Of a stretch of DNA of 64,000 nt, positions 1-8,548 are shown in pieces. Origin of the DNA: Streptomyces sp. ML-6 (GTDB taxonomy: Bacteria > Actinomycetota > Actinomycetes > Streptomycetales > Streptomycetaceae); the NCBI RefSeq assembly GCF_030116705.1, contig NZ_JAOTIK010000001.1, forward strand, positions 7,096,501 to 7,160,500. Reading direction: 5' to 3'. Below the pieces are notes generated by a model. That model saw nothing but the letters and a program-made list of their open reading frames with translations, did not search any database and was not told the origin of the DNA. Made by a program: the position numbers and the translations under genes. Numbering within the stretch: position 1 is the first letter of the stretch; the number at the start of each line of letters is the position of its first letter.

Positions 1-605
1 GGCTGATGGGCGGGCGGGGTGGGTCTCCAGACTCCGGGAGCGGGCGACGCGGTGAAGGGTACATCCGCGAACCGGCCGTCATTTTCGCGGAGTTCGACGA
101 TGTGGGCGGCGGCGCGCTTTCCGAAGGCGACACCCTGGTCCCTCGCAGGGCCCTCGGGAATCCCGGAGAGGGAGTCGGCGTAGGCGGCGTCGAGCCCGCT
201 CTTGAAAGTGGAGAAGTAGGTGAGCAGCACGTCGTGAGCCGCCGTTGCGGCCGCCGCTGCGGAGGATGCGGTGGCGGGGCCGCGTTCCCGCCACTTGTAC
301 GGGGCGTAGCCACCCTCGATGCCGACCACGGCGTTGTAGACGGCGACGGAGGCGAACCCGTGCCAGACGGCGCCCTGCCCGGAAGGGCGGGCGCCCAGGC
401 TGGCGCGGATCGTCTCGGTGGCGATGGCGTTCCAGTCACGAACCACGGCTGCCGGGTCCGAAACAGCTGCTCGGCGGGGATCGGCGGCGCTCGGACCGGT
501 CATGGCCGTGAGCCCGACGAGGGCGAGCATCGCGACGGCGCCGATGACATCCCGGATACGTGAACGCGGAGTAGGAGGAGGTGGAACAGGGTGGTTCTGC
601 CGCAC
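1..605 (-). CDS. Vanadium-dependent haloperoxidase / PAP2-like secreted protein, N-terminal part (cut by window edge)
   Basis: Reading leftwards from a GTG at 605-603, preceded by AAAGGAG, gives about 201 codons that stay open to the window edge. The first about 40 residues form a signal peptide: basic start, hydrophobic core AVAMLALVGLTAM, Ala-rich end. The mature start contains VVRDWNAIATETIRAS, then WHGFASVAVYNAVVGIEGGY and APYKWRERGP. These are the usual N-terminal helices of the vanadium haloperoxidase/PAP2 superfamily in Streptomyces. The catalytic Lys/Arg/His motifs lie in the C-terminal half, outside the window, so haloperoxidase versus phosphatase activity cannot be judged. Family call is good; activity is inferred. 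Confidence 0.75.
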   Translation of the reverse strand, partial: MRQNHPVPPPPTPRSRIRDVIGAVAMLALVGLTAMTGPSAADPRRAAVSDPAAVVRDWNAIATETIRASLGARPSGQGAVWHGFASVAVYNAVVGIEGGYAPYKWRERGPATASSAAAAATAAHDVLLTYFSTFKSGLDAAYADSLSGIPEGPARDQGVAFGKRAAAHIVELRENDGRFADVPFTASPAPGVWRPTPPAHQ

Positions 606-864
606 AGTGCACTCCTTTGGGTTGGTTCAACCGGATTAGCAGCGGGCGGGAGCATGATCAAGATCAATCGCCGTGGCTGGGGCGCAGTAAGCCGAAGGGG
701 GCGGGCTGCGTAGTCTGTATTGCCCTGTGAGGGCCTGTCGGGTGGCTGGCCATGCGCGGAGCGTGACGGTCGTGATCTGTCCTCCGGGCGTGGCGGCGGC
801 CCCGGAGTGATCACGGGGTGTGTGCCAGTGCGACAACTCCGGGGCCGTCAGCGGCCCGTGCTGT

Positions 865-1105
865 CCGGCCGGCCCGACCGATGAGATGCGGGAGATCGTC
901 CATTGGCTCCTTTCCGTGCGTGACCTGCGAAAAGGCGGTGGGGTGCGCAAGTGCGCAGACCGGTTGGTGCTCGACTCGGTCTTTAGGGGGGCGAGGCGCG
1001 TGGATTCGACGCGGGCAAGCGGACGGCAGGGCGGAAGAGACACGTGAACGTGGACACGATGGGCCTGCTGCTGGTTGTCGCGGTCACCTCCGCGTTCAGC
1101 CCCGG
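865..1105 (+). pseudogene. Eroded IS5-family transposase remnant
   Basis: Two short pieces in different frames resemble an IS5-type transposase. At about 878-920 the frame reads TDEMREIVHWLLSVR, like the N-terminal helix. At 1005-1100 it reads FDAGKRTAGRKRHVNVDTMG followed by LLLVVAVTSA, the classic KRHVxVDTxGLLL block around the second catalytic Asp. Everything between and after is missing or frame-shifted. It has no visible ends and is an old fragment without function. Confidence 0.6.
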
Positions 1106-1209
1106 GCGGGCCCGGGGCTGTGTTCATTTTTATCAGGGCCATGACATTAACGTTCGCGCCTCGGTCGGCGTATGCGCGTCGTAGTCTTCACGATTCGGAC
1201 CGAGGCTAG

Positions 1210-1224
1210 TATGGTCGGACCATA
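1210..1224. promoter_or_regulatory. Perfect FadR/GntR-type operator upstream of lutA
   Basis: TATGGTCGGACCATA is a perfect 15-bp palindrome centred on 1217, 28 bp before the lutA ATG. Its core TGGTCGGACCA fits the TGGTnnnACCA consensus of FadR-subfamily GntR repressors such as LldR/LutR, which control lactate genes. A possible -10 hexamer TAGTAT (1207-1212) overlaps it, so binding would block RNA polymerase. No GntR gene lies next to it; the regulator must be elsewhere. Confidence 0.7.
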
Positions 1225-1251
1225 AAACTGGAGAAACGATCGGAGAGACCC

Positions 1252-2019
1252 ATGCGCATCGGACTCTTCGCCACCTGTCTGGGAGACACCCTCTTCCCCG
1301 AGGCGGTGAGATCGACCGCGGTCCTGCTCGCCCGCCTGGGTCACGACGTGGTCTTCCCGCCGGGGCAGACCTGTTGCGGCCAGATGCACGTCAACACCGG
1401 CTACCAGCGCGAACCGCTGCCCCTGGTGCGGAACTTCGCGGAGCAGTTCGGCGACACCTCGATCGAGGCCGTCGTCATGCCGTCCGGTTCCTGTGCGGGC
1501 TCGGTCCGCCACCAGCACGAGATCGTCGCCGAACGGTACGGGGACGCGGCGCTCCGGTCGGGCGTGGCCACCGTCAAGGCCAAGACGTACGAACTGTCGG
1601 AGCTCCTCGTCGACGTCCTGGGCGTCGAGGACGTCGGCGCGTACTTCCCGCACCGGGTGACGTACCACCCCACCTGCCACTCCCTGCGCATGCTCCGCGT
1701 CGGCGACAAGCCGCTGAAGCTGCTGCGCGCCGTCGACTCCATCGACCTCGTCGAGCTGCCGGAGGCCGATTCCTGCTGCGGATTCGGCGGCACCTTCGCC
1801 CTCAAGAACGCCGAGACCTCCACCGCGATGCTCCAGGACAAGATGCGCAACATCGCCGCGACCGGTGCCGGGGTCTGCACGGCGGGCGACTCGTCCTGCC
1901 TGATGCACATCGGCGGCGGGCTCTCCCGGATCAGGTCGGGCACCCGCACCCTGCACCTCGCCCAGATCCTCTCCGCCACCCGCACCTCGCCGTACGTCCC
2001 GACGGAGGCCGTCCGATGA
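1252..2019 (+). CDS. lutA: L-lactate utilisation protein LutA, (Fe-S)-binding CCG-domain protein
   Basis: A 255-residue cytosolic protein with two cysteine-rich CCG motifs: TCCGQM around residues 40-45 and SCCGFGG around 174-180. The spacer carries YHPTCHSLR. This is the LutA/YkgE architecture, related to the glycolate oxidase GlpF and heterodisulfide reductase families. With LutB and LutC it forms an iron-sulfur complex that oxidises L-lactate to pyruvate. Start is ATG 1252 after GGAGAGACCC. The stop overlaps the lutB start in ATGA (2016-2019), so translation is probably coupled. The operator at 1210-1224 suggests lactate-responsive repression. Length is normal (about 240-260). Confidence 0.93.
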   Translation: MRIGLFATCLGDTLFPEAVRSTAVLLARLGHDVVFPPGQTCCGQMHVNTGYQREPLPLVRNFAEQFGDTSIEAVVMPSGSCAGSVRHQHEIVAERYGDAALRSGVATVKAKTYELSELLVDVLGVEDVGAYFPHRVTYHPTCHSLRMLRVGDKPLKLLRAVDSIDLVELPEADSCCGFGGTFALKNAETSTAMLQDKMRNIAATGAGVCTAGDSSCLMHIGGGLSRIRSGTRTLHLAQILSATRTSPYVPTEAVR

Positions 2020-3566
2020 GCAGTACCTTCCTCGGCATGCCCGCGCCCCCGCCCCGTTCCCCGTACGGGACGGGCAACCTCCGCGGCGACCGGAAGTTCC
2101 CCCGCGCCGCGCACGACGAGCTGCGCAACGAACAACTGCGCCGCAACCTCGGCCGCGCCACCCGCACCATCCGCGCCAAACGCCTCGACGTCACCGGCGA
2201 ACTGCCCGACTGGGAGGCGCTGCGCGAAGCCGGCTCGGCCATCAAGACCGACACCATGAACCGGCTCCCCGAACTTTTGGAGCAACTGGAGCGGAAGGTC
2301 ACCGAGCACGGCGGCACCGTCCACTGGGCGCGCGACGGCGCCGAGGCCAACGAGATCGTCGCCCGGCTGGTCCAGGAGACGGGCAGCAGCGAGGTCATCA
2401 AGGTCAAGTCGATGGCCACCCAGGAGATCGGCCTCAACGAGCACCTCGAATCGGTCGGCATCACCCCCTACGAGACGGACCTCGCCGAACTGATCGTCCA
2501 GCTCGCCCACGACAAGCCGTCGCACATCCTGGTGCCCGCGATCCACCGCAACCGCGACGAGATCCGGCAGATCTTCCTCAAGGAGATCCCGGGCGTGGAC
2601 CCGGGCCTGGACAACGTGCCCGCGCACCTCGCCGCCGCCGCCCGTGCCTATCTGCGCGAGAAGTTCATGACCACCACGGTCGCGGTATCCGGCGCCAACT
2701 TCGGCATCGCCGAGACCGGGACCCTGTCCGTCGTGGAGTCCGAGGGCAACGGCCGCATGTGCCTGACGATGCCCGACACCCTGATCACCGTCATGGGCAT
2801 CGAGAAGGTGCTGCCGCGCCATCAGGACCTGGAGGTCTTCCTCCAGTTGCTGCCCCGCTCCTCCACCGGCGAGCGGATGAACCCGTACACCTCGCTGTGG
2901 ACCGGCGTGACGCCGGGCGACGGGCCGCAGAACTTCCATCTGGTCCTGCTCGACAACGGACGCACCGCCGCGCTCGCCGACCGGATCGGCCGCGAGGCGC
3001 TCAACTGCATCCGCTGCTCGGCCTGTCTCAACGTCTGCCCGGTGTACGAACGGACCGGCGGCCACGCGTACGGCTCGACGTACCCCGGGCCGATCGGGGC
3101 CGTCCTGACACCGCAGCTCGCGGGGATGCACGCGGCCAAGGGCGACCCCAACAGCTCGCTGCCGTACGCCTCCAGCCTCTGCGGCGCCTGCTTCGACGCC
3201 TGCCCGGTCAAGATCGACATCCCGTCGCTGCTGGTCGAACTGCGCCACCAGCACACCGAACAGGCCGGTGCCACCGCCGAGAAGCTCGCCATGAGGGCCG
3301 CGGCCACCGTCATGAAGCACCCGAAACTCTTCACGGCGGCGCAGAAGGGCGCGGGGCTCGGCCGGGTGCTGGGCGGCCGGGACGGGAAGATCTCGCACCT
3401 GCCGCCGCCGTTCGACGGCTGGAGCGACAGCCGGGACACCGCCGCCCCGCCGAAGCGGACCTTCCGCTCCTGGCTGGCGTCGGCCGAGGGCGCCGCGACG
3501 ATGCGGGCCGCCGCCGACGAGCACCGGCGGAACGAGAAGGACGGGAAGAAGGAGGAGGACGCGTGA
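2016..3566 (+). CDS. lutB: L-lactate utilisation iron-sulfur protein LutB
   Basis: 516 residues from the ATG in the ATGA overlap with lutA. The N-terminal two thirds are the LUD domain, with the GANFGIAETGTLSVVESEGN block near residues 225-245. The C-terminal third is a ferredoxin-like region with two [4Fe-4S] motifs: CIRCSACLNVCP (Cys331, 334, 337, 341) and CGACFDACPVK (Cys389, 392, 396). A charged Lys/Glu tail follows. LutB is the electron-transfer and probable substrate-handling subunit of the LutABC L-lactate dehydrogenase complex. The reading frame is open further upstream, but that part overlaps lutA and has no family similarity. It overlaps lutC by GTGA. Confidence 0.93.
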   Translation: MSSTFLGMPAPPPRSPYGTGNLRGDRKFPRAAHDELRNEQLRRNLGRATRTIRAKRLDVTGELPDWEALREAGSAIKTDTMNRLPELLEQLERKVTEHGGTVHWARDGAEANEIVARLVQETGSSEVIKVKSMATQEIGLNEHLESVGITPYETDLAELIVQLAHDKPSHILVPAIHRNRDEIRQIFLKEIPGVDPGLDNVPAHLAAAARAYLREKFMTTTVAVSGANFGIAETGTLSVVESEGNGRMCLTMPDTLITVMGIEKVLPRHQDLEVFLQLLPRSSTGERMNPYTSLWTGVTPGDGPQNFHLVLLDNGRTAALADRIGREALNCIRCSACLNVCPVYERTGGHAYGSTYPGPIGAVLTPQLAGMHAAKGDPNSSLPYASSLCGACFDACPVKIDIPSLLVELRHQHTEQAGATAEKLAMRAAATVMKHPKLFTAAQKGAGLGRVLGGRDGKISHLPPPFDGWSDSRDTAAPPKRTFRSWLASAEGAATMRAAADEHRRNEKDGKKEEDA

Positions 3567-4195
3567 CGACCGCCCGTGACACGGTGCTGGGCCGGATCAA
3601 GGACGCCCTGGCCCTCGCCCCCGCCCGGGACGTCACCGTCCCGCGCGCCTACCGCACCGGCCGCACCCTCCCCGACGACGAACGCCTGGCCCTCTTCACC
3701 GGCCGGCTCGTCGACTACCGGGCGACGGTGCACCCCTGCACCGCCGACCGCACCGCCCAGGTCCTCGCCGAGGTGCTGCGGGAACGCGGGGCCCGGCGGA
3801 TCGGCGCGCCGGCCGGACTCGACGAACAGTGGCTCGGAGCGTACGACGGCGAGGTCCAGCAGGACTCCGCCACCATCCCGGCCCCCCGGCTCGGCGAGCT
3901 GGACGGGGTCGTCACGGCCTCGGCCGTCGGCTGCGCCGAGACGGGCACGATCTTCCTCGACGGCTCGCCCGACCAGGGACGCCGGGCGCTGTCCCTCGTG
4001 CCCGACCTGCACGTGTGCGTCGTCGACCTCTCGAAGGTCGAGGTGGGCGTGGTGGAGGCGGTGGCGCGGCTGGTGCCCGGCCGGCCGACCACACTGATCA
4101 GCGGCCCCTCGGCCACGTCCGACATCGAACTGGAACGGGTGGAGGGCGTGCACGGTCCGCGCACGCTGGCGGTGGTGATCCGGACGGACGCGTGA
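3563..4195 (+). CDS. lutC: L-lactate utilisation protein LutC (LUD domain)
   Basis: 210 residues starting at GTG 3563, inside the GTGA overlap with the lutB stop. It has the single LUD (DUF162) domain of LutC/YkgG, with the diagnostic block GCAETGTIFLDGS near residues 125-137 and a C-terminal GPSATSDIELERVEGVHGP motif. It completes the lutABC operon. A convergent terminator-like hairpin follows at 4209-4224. Confidence 0.92.
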   Translation: MTTARDTVLGRIKDALALAPARDVTVPRAYRTGRTLPDDERLALFTGRLVDYRATVHPCTADRTAQVLAEVLRERGARRIGAPAGLDEQWLGAYDGEVQQDSATIPAPRLGELDGVVTASAVGCAETGTIFLDGSPDQGRRALSLVPDLHVCVVDLSKVEVGVVEAVARLVPGRPTTLISGPSATSDIELERVEGVHGPRTLAVVIRTDA

Positions 4196-4208
4196 GCGGA
4201 CGGGGCGC

Positions 4209-4224
4209 GCGGTCGCCGGACCGC
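4209..4224. terminator. Short G+C hairpin between convergent lutC and DUF2264 genes
   Basis: GCGGTC (4209-4214) pairs with GACCGC (4219-4224) around a GCCG loop in the 41-bp space between two convergent stop codons. There is no T-run, as is common for terminators in high-G+C actinomycetes. Confidence 0.5.
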
Positions 4225-4236
4225 ACTCCCCGGAGC

Positions 4237-6138
4237 TCAGCCGTGCGTGACCGACAGCGGGTCGAGGACGACCCGGGTCGTCGCCGCGTCCTCGGCCCAG
4301 CGGACCTCCACCGCGTCCCCGTCCACGGCCACCCCGCTCACCACCGCGTCCAGCGGCGTCGCGCCGGGCTCCGCGGTCAGCGAGCCGAGCGCCACCAGCA
4401 GCACCGTGCCCTCCACCGCCGCGGACAGCCGGGGCACCACCGCCCAGGGGGTGTACGCGGTGCCCTGCGGCGCCCGCACCTCGTCCCGGCTCTCCCAGCC
4501 GTACAGGCCGTGCAGCGCGGAGACCACCGTGTCGTCGCGGCCGGTCGCCCAGCCGGTCTGCTCCACCCGGGCCCCGGGCGGGGCGCCGACCACCCGGTGC
4601 ACCCGCAGCTCGTACCGGCCGCGGGCCACGATGACGCTCTCCACGCGCATCCCCGGCACCATCGCCGGACCGGACGTGAACACCGGGCGGTGCCAGGAGG
4701 CGGCCCACCCCCAGCCGTCGCCCGCACCCGCGCCCAGCGCGCGGACGACCCGGCGTCCGCTGCGCACCCCGGCGACGACCACGGCCAGATGGTTGTCCGC
4801 GACGTTCCCCCGCGCCGTGGGACCGGTCACCGTGGAGTACGACTGCCGGCTGTACAAGGGGTCGTCCTGGACCTGTGCCTCGCCCTCGTGCGGGCGCACG
4901 TGGTCGCTGCCGTGGTTGTGCAGCCGTACGATCCCGTCCGCGCGGGTGGACTGGACGAGCAGCCCGGGGGCGGGCAAAGCGAGCACCCGGTCGGGGCCCT
5001 CGCTCGGCGCCGGCTCCTCGGTCGCGGTCCACAGCGGGTGGTCCTCGGGGGCGAGCAGCGCGACGAACGCCTTGGACGCCCAGTACGGCGAGGCGGGGCC
5101 CGAGTAGTTCTGCAACGACGCCTCGTGCGGGCCGTGCCAGCCCAGGCTCAGCAGCCCGTCCGCACCGGCCGCGCCCCGGTCCAGGAAGTAGCGCAACGCC
5201 CCGCTGACCACCCGTCGCGAGGCGCCCGGTGTCAGCGGCGTGTGCCCGGTGACGGCGCCGAGCGCGACCGACGAGGCGGCGGCGAAGCGGTACGGCAGCG
5301 AGCGGCCGAAGTGGATCGGCGCGCCGTCGCCGCCGAACATCAGCGAGAAGCCCTCCAGGTGCTCGCGCAGCCGGGCCCCGTAGTGCGCGGACAGCTCCGC
5401 GTCGCCCGACAGGTGCGCGTCCAGCACGGGGTAGAGGTGCAGCGCCCAGCCGTTGTAGTGGTCGAAGGAGCGCCCGTCGCCGTCCGCGTACCAGCCGTCT
5501 CCCCGGTACCAGCCCTCCAGCAGGTCCAGGGCGCGCTGCTTCGCCCGCGCCGTCACCGCGTCGCCCCGCCCCACGGACTCCAGGAACGCGGCCACGGAGT
5601 AGGGGAACAGGTACCAGTTGTTGGGGGCGGGGGTGTGGAGCAGCGCGTCGCGCAGCCACCGCGCGGCACGGTCCTGCACCCCGGGGTCCAGCCGGTCCCA
5701 CAGCCAGGGGCGGGTCAGCCGCAGCCCGATGGCGACCGAGGCGGACTCGACCATCGGCTGGCCGAAGACGGCGTGGTCGCGGATCAGCGGCCAGGACTCG
5801 GCGTCGTCCCGGCCGGGGGCGCGGGTGCCGGCCGCGAGCCCGTCGGCGTACCGGCCGAGCCAGCCGTGCGGGTCCGCGCCGTTCGCGCCCGCCACCCGGA
5901 AGGCGGCGGCGAGGAACGTGCGGGCGTAGCCCTCCAGGCCGTCGGAGCGCACCCCGGACACGGACGGCCGGCCCGGCAGGTCCAGCAGCGCGCCGCCCGG
6001 GGTGGCCCACCGCCAGGCGGCCCGGAGCAGCCCGTCCGCCGCGGCCTCCCAGTGCGCGCGGGTGTAGCCGGTGTACGGGCCGGCGGTCCGGTCGTCGGCG
6101 GGGAGTCCGAGCGGGGAGCCCGGGTGGGGAGCGGTCAT
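4237..6138 (-). CDS. DUF2264 domain-containing protein (putative polysaccharide-acting enzyme)
   Basis: 633 residues, cytosolic, no signal peptide. The N-terminal half has the all-helical DUF2264 pattern: YTRAHWEAAADGLLRAAWRW, GYARTFLAAAFR, then NNWYLFPYSVAAFLESVGRG and DGRSFDHYNGWALHLYP. This resembles the (alpha/alpha)6 barrels of glycoside hydrolases and polysaccharide lyases. The C-terminal half is beta-rich, as in that family. Proteins of this type are usually linked to sugar or uronate metabolism; the substrate is not visible here. Start ATG 6138. The upstream region (6139-6245) is unusually A+T-rich with repeated GATC words, a likely control region. Confidence 0.8.
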   Translation of the reverse strand: MTAPHPGSPLGLPADDRTAGPYTGYTRAHWEAAADGLLRAAWRWATPGGALLDLPGRPSVSGVRSDGLEGYARTFLAAAFRVAGANGADPHGWLGRYADGLAAGTRAPGRDDAESWPLIRDHAVFGQPMVESASVAIGLRLTRPWLWDRLDPGVQDRAARWLRDALLHTPAPNNWYLFPYSVAAFLESVGRGDAVTARAKQRALDLLEGWYRGDGWYADGDGRSFDHYNGWALHLYPVLDAHLSGDAELSAHYGARLREHLEGFSLMFGGDGAPIHFGRSLPYRFAAASSVALGAVTGHTPLTPGASRRVVSGALRYFLDRGAAGADGLLSLGWHGPHEASLQNYSGPASPYWASKAFVALLAPEDHPLWTATEEPAPSEGPDRVLALPAPGLLVQSTRADGIVRLHNHGSDHVRPHEGEAQVQDDPLYSRQSYSTVTGPTARGNVADNHLAVVVAGVRSGRRVVRALGAGAGDGWGWAASWHRPVFTSGPAMVPGMRVESVIVARGRYELRVHRVVGAPPGARVEQTGWATGRDDTVVSALHGLYGWESRDEVRAPQGTAYTPWAVVPRLSAAVEGTVLLVALGSLTAEPGATPLDAVVSGVAVDGDAVEVRWAEDAATTRVVLDPLSVTHG

Positions 6139-6424
6139 GCGGGAGATGCCAGCCTTTCCTGAATCGGATCACTGAATCCTGATCGACTGATCGATAAGGG
6201 TCAAGAGATTGATCGAATATGAATCAAAACGGTCAAACGATCATTCGGGGGGGCCGAGCCGTGCCCGTTGCGTACGGGCGGCGGGCACGGCGAACCGGAC
6301 CGTCCGCGTCCACGTTCCCCAGCCGTCCCGCACGTCCCTCCTTCCCCGGAAGGCACTCTTGCGGTCCCCGGTAACGGTCCCTAACGTCAACGGACTTGAG
6401 AGCGAACACGGAGGGGAGGGGCAC
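6139..6424. promoter_or_regulatory. Divergent control region between DUF2264 gene and RiPP cluster
   Basis: 286 bp without a gene. Near the DUF2264 start the word TGATCGA recurs (about 6180-6195 and 6210-6217) inside A+T-rich DNA, which may be an operator for that gene. Nearer the peptide gene, CGGTCCC occurs twice, at 6362-6368 and 6375-6381 (13-bp spacing), followed by TAACGTC. This is a candidate activator site or promoter for the small ORF at 6425. Both readings are inference from pattern only. Confidence 0.35.
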
Positions 6425-6508
6425 ATGGAGATCAAGAAGGTCGTGGTCCGCGAGGAAGAGGCGAAGAACCGCGAACGGCAGACGATCGAGAAGCGCCCGA
6501 CGCGCTGA
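6425..6508 (+). CDS. Candidate RiPP precursor peptide (27 residues)
   Basis: ATG 6425 follows a very strong Shine-Dalgarno tract (GGAGGGGAGGGG, 6409-6420). The peptide is 27 residues and highly charged. It begins MEIKKVVVREEE and ends with IEKRPTR then TGA. It lies 135 bp upstream of a radical-SAM peptide maturase and is separated from it by a perfect stem-loop at 6559-6577, the usual arrangement for abundant precursor and less abundant enzyme. The Lys/Arg-rich C-terminus would be the core; there is no Cys or Ser cluster, so it is not a lanthipeptide. I do not recognise it as a named precursor. The role is inferred from context. Confidence 0.55.
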   Translation: MEIKKVVVREEEAKNRERQTIEKRPTR

Positions 6509-6558
6509 GCCGACGCGTTCCGGCGCAGTCGGCACCCGACGCGACCGGCACGCGGGGG

Positions 6559-6577
6559 CCGGCCCCGCCGGGGCCGG
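6559..6577 (+). terminator. Perfect stem-loop between precursor and maturase (attenuator)
   Basis: CCGGCCCC (6559-6566), loop GCC, GGGGCCGG (6570-6577): an 8-bp perfect all-G/C stem 50 bp after the small ORF and 66 bp before the maturase start. It could terminate most transcripts or protect the 3' end of the short message. Confidence 0.6.
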
Positions 6578-6643
6578 ACCGTGACGACAAGGGCGGACGC
6601 GGGGCACGTCCCGGCGTCCGCCCCCGTGCCGTGGGAGGCGCAT

Positions 6644-8548
6644 GTGCGCATACATCTCGTGACCATGCCGTGGCAGCCGCTGGAACTTCCCTCGCTCCAG
6701 GTGGGACTGCTGCACGCGCTGCTGAACCGCGTCCGGCCGGACGACGAGGTGAGCGAGTTCCACGGCTCCCTGCGCTGGGCGGAATTCCTGCTCGAACGCT
6801 CACATGGGGAGCTGCGGCCCGGCGACCACCTCGCGGTGGGAAGCGAATCGATCTTCGACGGACTCGGGGACTGGGTGTTCTCCGGGGTCCTGTACGGCGA
6901 TCCCGAATGGGGCGCGGCGCGGCTGAAGGAGTACGCCGCGCGGCGCGGCACCGACATCGGCGCGGCCACCGCGATGCGGGTGCACGCCGCCGACTTCGTC
7001 GACGCGAGCGCGAGCGCGATCCTCGACGACGCCCCCGACGTCGTGGGGTTCACCTCCACGTTCATGCAGAACGTCTCCTCGCTGGCGCTCGCCGCGGAAC
7101 TCAAGCGCCGCCGCCCCTCGCTGACCGTCGTGTTCGGCGGCAGCAACTGCGACGGCCCGATGGGACACGCCCTGCACCGCAACCACCGCTTCGTCGACCA
7201 CGTCGTGCGCGGCGAGGGGGAGTACGCCCTGCCCGCCCTGCTCGCCCACCTCGACGCGGGCACCGCACCCTTTGACGTGCCCGGCCTGTGCTGGTGGGAC
7301 GGCGAGGGGGCCCGGGCCAACGAGGAGTCCCGGCGCACCGTCGCACCCGGCGACATCCCCTCGCCCGACTACGACCTCTGGCAGGAGGCCGTCGACACCT
7401 CCCCGCTCGCGGAGTACGTCCACCCGAAACTGGTCGTGGAGGGAGCCCGCGGCTGCTGGTGGGGCGAGAAGCACCACTGCACCTTCTGCGGCCTCAACGG
7501 ATCGGCGATGACCTTCCGCGCCAAGACCGGGGACCGCCTCTGGGCCGAGGTCGACCGCCTGGTCCGGCGGCACCGCATCCTGGACGTCGTCACCGTCGAC
7601 AACATCATCGACATGGCGTACTTCAAGGACTTCCTCCCGCTCGCCGCCGACAGCGGCTGGGACCTGCGCATGCACTACGAGGTCAAGTCCAACCTCACCG
7701 CCGGGCAGCTGGAACTGCTCGCCCGGGCCGGCTCGGTCCACATCCAGCCCGGCATCGAGAGCCTCAACAACAAGGCCCTGGACCTCATGGACAAGGGGGT
7801 CAGCGGCGCCCGCAACGTCCGCACCCTCCGCGAGTGCGAGAACCACTCCCTCACCTGCTCCTGGAACTACCTGTACGGCTTCCCCGGCGAGACCGCCGAG
7901 GACTACGCCCCCGTCATCGCCCAGATGCCGGCCCTCGTCCACCTCCAGCCGCCCGGCGGCGCCCACCGCATCCAACTGGAGCGGTTCAGCCCCAACTTCG
8001 CCGACCCCGCGCTGGGCTTCCACCGGCGGGCACCCGCCGAGATGTACCAGCACGTCTACGACCTGCCCGAGAGCGAACTGGCCGACCTGGTCTACCTCTT
8101 CGACACCCCGCCCGCCGGCATCGGCGGCGAGACCGAGGCCCGGCTCAAGGCCGCGGCACGCGACTGGTACACCGGCCACCCCACCTCCACCCTGGTCATG
8201 GAACAGCCCGGGGCGGCGGACGGCGAGGAAGTGCTCCTCGTCCACGACCGACGGCACGGCTGGCCGGAGCGCACCCACCGGCTGACCGGCTGGCGGGCCG
8301 CCGCCCTCCGCCACCTGGAGGCGGGCCGCACCCCCACCGCCCTGCACCGGCTGCTCACCGCCGACGGAAACCCGCCGTCCACCGGGGCCCTCGACGTGTG
8401 GCTCGGCGAAGCGGTCGCCCTGGGGCTCCTCTTCGACGACGGGCGGACCCACGTGGCCCTGCCCACCTGGCACGTCCCGGTCCGCTCCGTCGACCGCGCC
8501 CCGGGCCCGGACGACAACCCGCACCAGGAAGAGAGGGCCACCGGATGA
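6644..8548 (+). CDS. RiPP maturation radical SAM enzyme with B12-binding domain (C-methyltransferase family)
   Basis: 634 residues. I chose GTG 6644 because GGGAGG stands 5-6 nt upstream and the product then begins RIHLVTMPWQPLELPSLQVG, the normal start of this family. A GTG at 6581 in frame is possible but lacks a good ribosome site. Residues 1-210 form a cobalamin-binding Rossmann-like domain (VVGFTSTFMQNVSSLALAAE, then VVFGGSNCDG). The radical SAM barrel follows, with the cluster motif CWWGEKHHCTFC (Cys271, 279, 282; CX7CX2C, the spacing of this family rather than CX3CX2C). LTCSWNYLYGFPGET is the GGE-like region. Family members modify ribosomal peptides, often by C-methylation at unactivated carbons. 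The C-terminal about 150 residues may recognise the precursor. It overlaps the next gene by ATGA. Confidence 0.88.
   Translation: MRIHLVTMPWQPLELPSLQVGLLHALLNRVRPDDEVSEFHGSLRWAEFLLERSHGELRPGDHLAVGSESIFDGLGDWVFSGVLYGDPEWGAARLKEYAARRGTDIGAATAMRVHAADFVDASASAILDDAPDVVGFTSTFMQNVSSLALAAELKRRRPSLTVVFGGSNCDGPMGHALHRNHRFVDHVVRGEGEYALPALLAHLDAGTAPFDVPGLCWWDGEGARANEESRRTVAPGDIPSPDYDLWQEAVDTSPLAEYVHPKLVVEGARGCWWGEKHHCTFCGLNGSAMTFRAKTGDRLWAEVDRLVRRHRILDVVTVDNIIDMAYFKDFLPLAADSGWDLRMHYEVKSNLTAGQLELLARAGSVHIQPGIESLNNKALDLMDKGVSGARNVRTLRECENHSLTCSWNYLYGFPGETAEDYAPVIAQMPALVHLQPPGGAHRIQLERFSPNFADPALGFHRRAPAEMYQHVYDLPESELADLVYLFDTPPAGIGGETEARLKAAARDWYTGHPTSTLVMEQPGAADGEEVLLVHDRRHGWPERTHRLTGWRAAALRHLEAGRTPTALHRLLTADGNPPSTGALDVWLGEAVALGLLFDDGRTHVALPTWHVPVRSVDRAPGPDDNPHQEERATG

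Noticed and set aside
636..1142. Minus-strand 168-codon frame
   Set aside because: No ribosome site and low-complexity product; the plus strand there carries IS5 transposase traces.
2822..6172. A 1116-codon minus-strand open frame across lutC and the DUF2264 gene
   Set aside because: Shadow of G+C-rich codons: low-complexity Arg/Gly/Pro product, no ribosome site; lutC and DUF2264 on proper frames explain the DNA.
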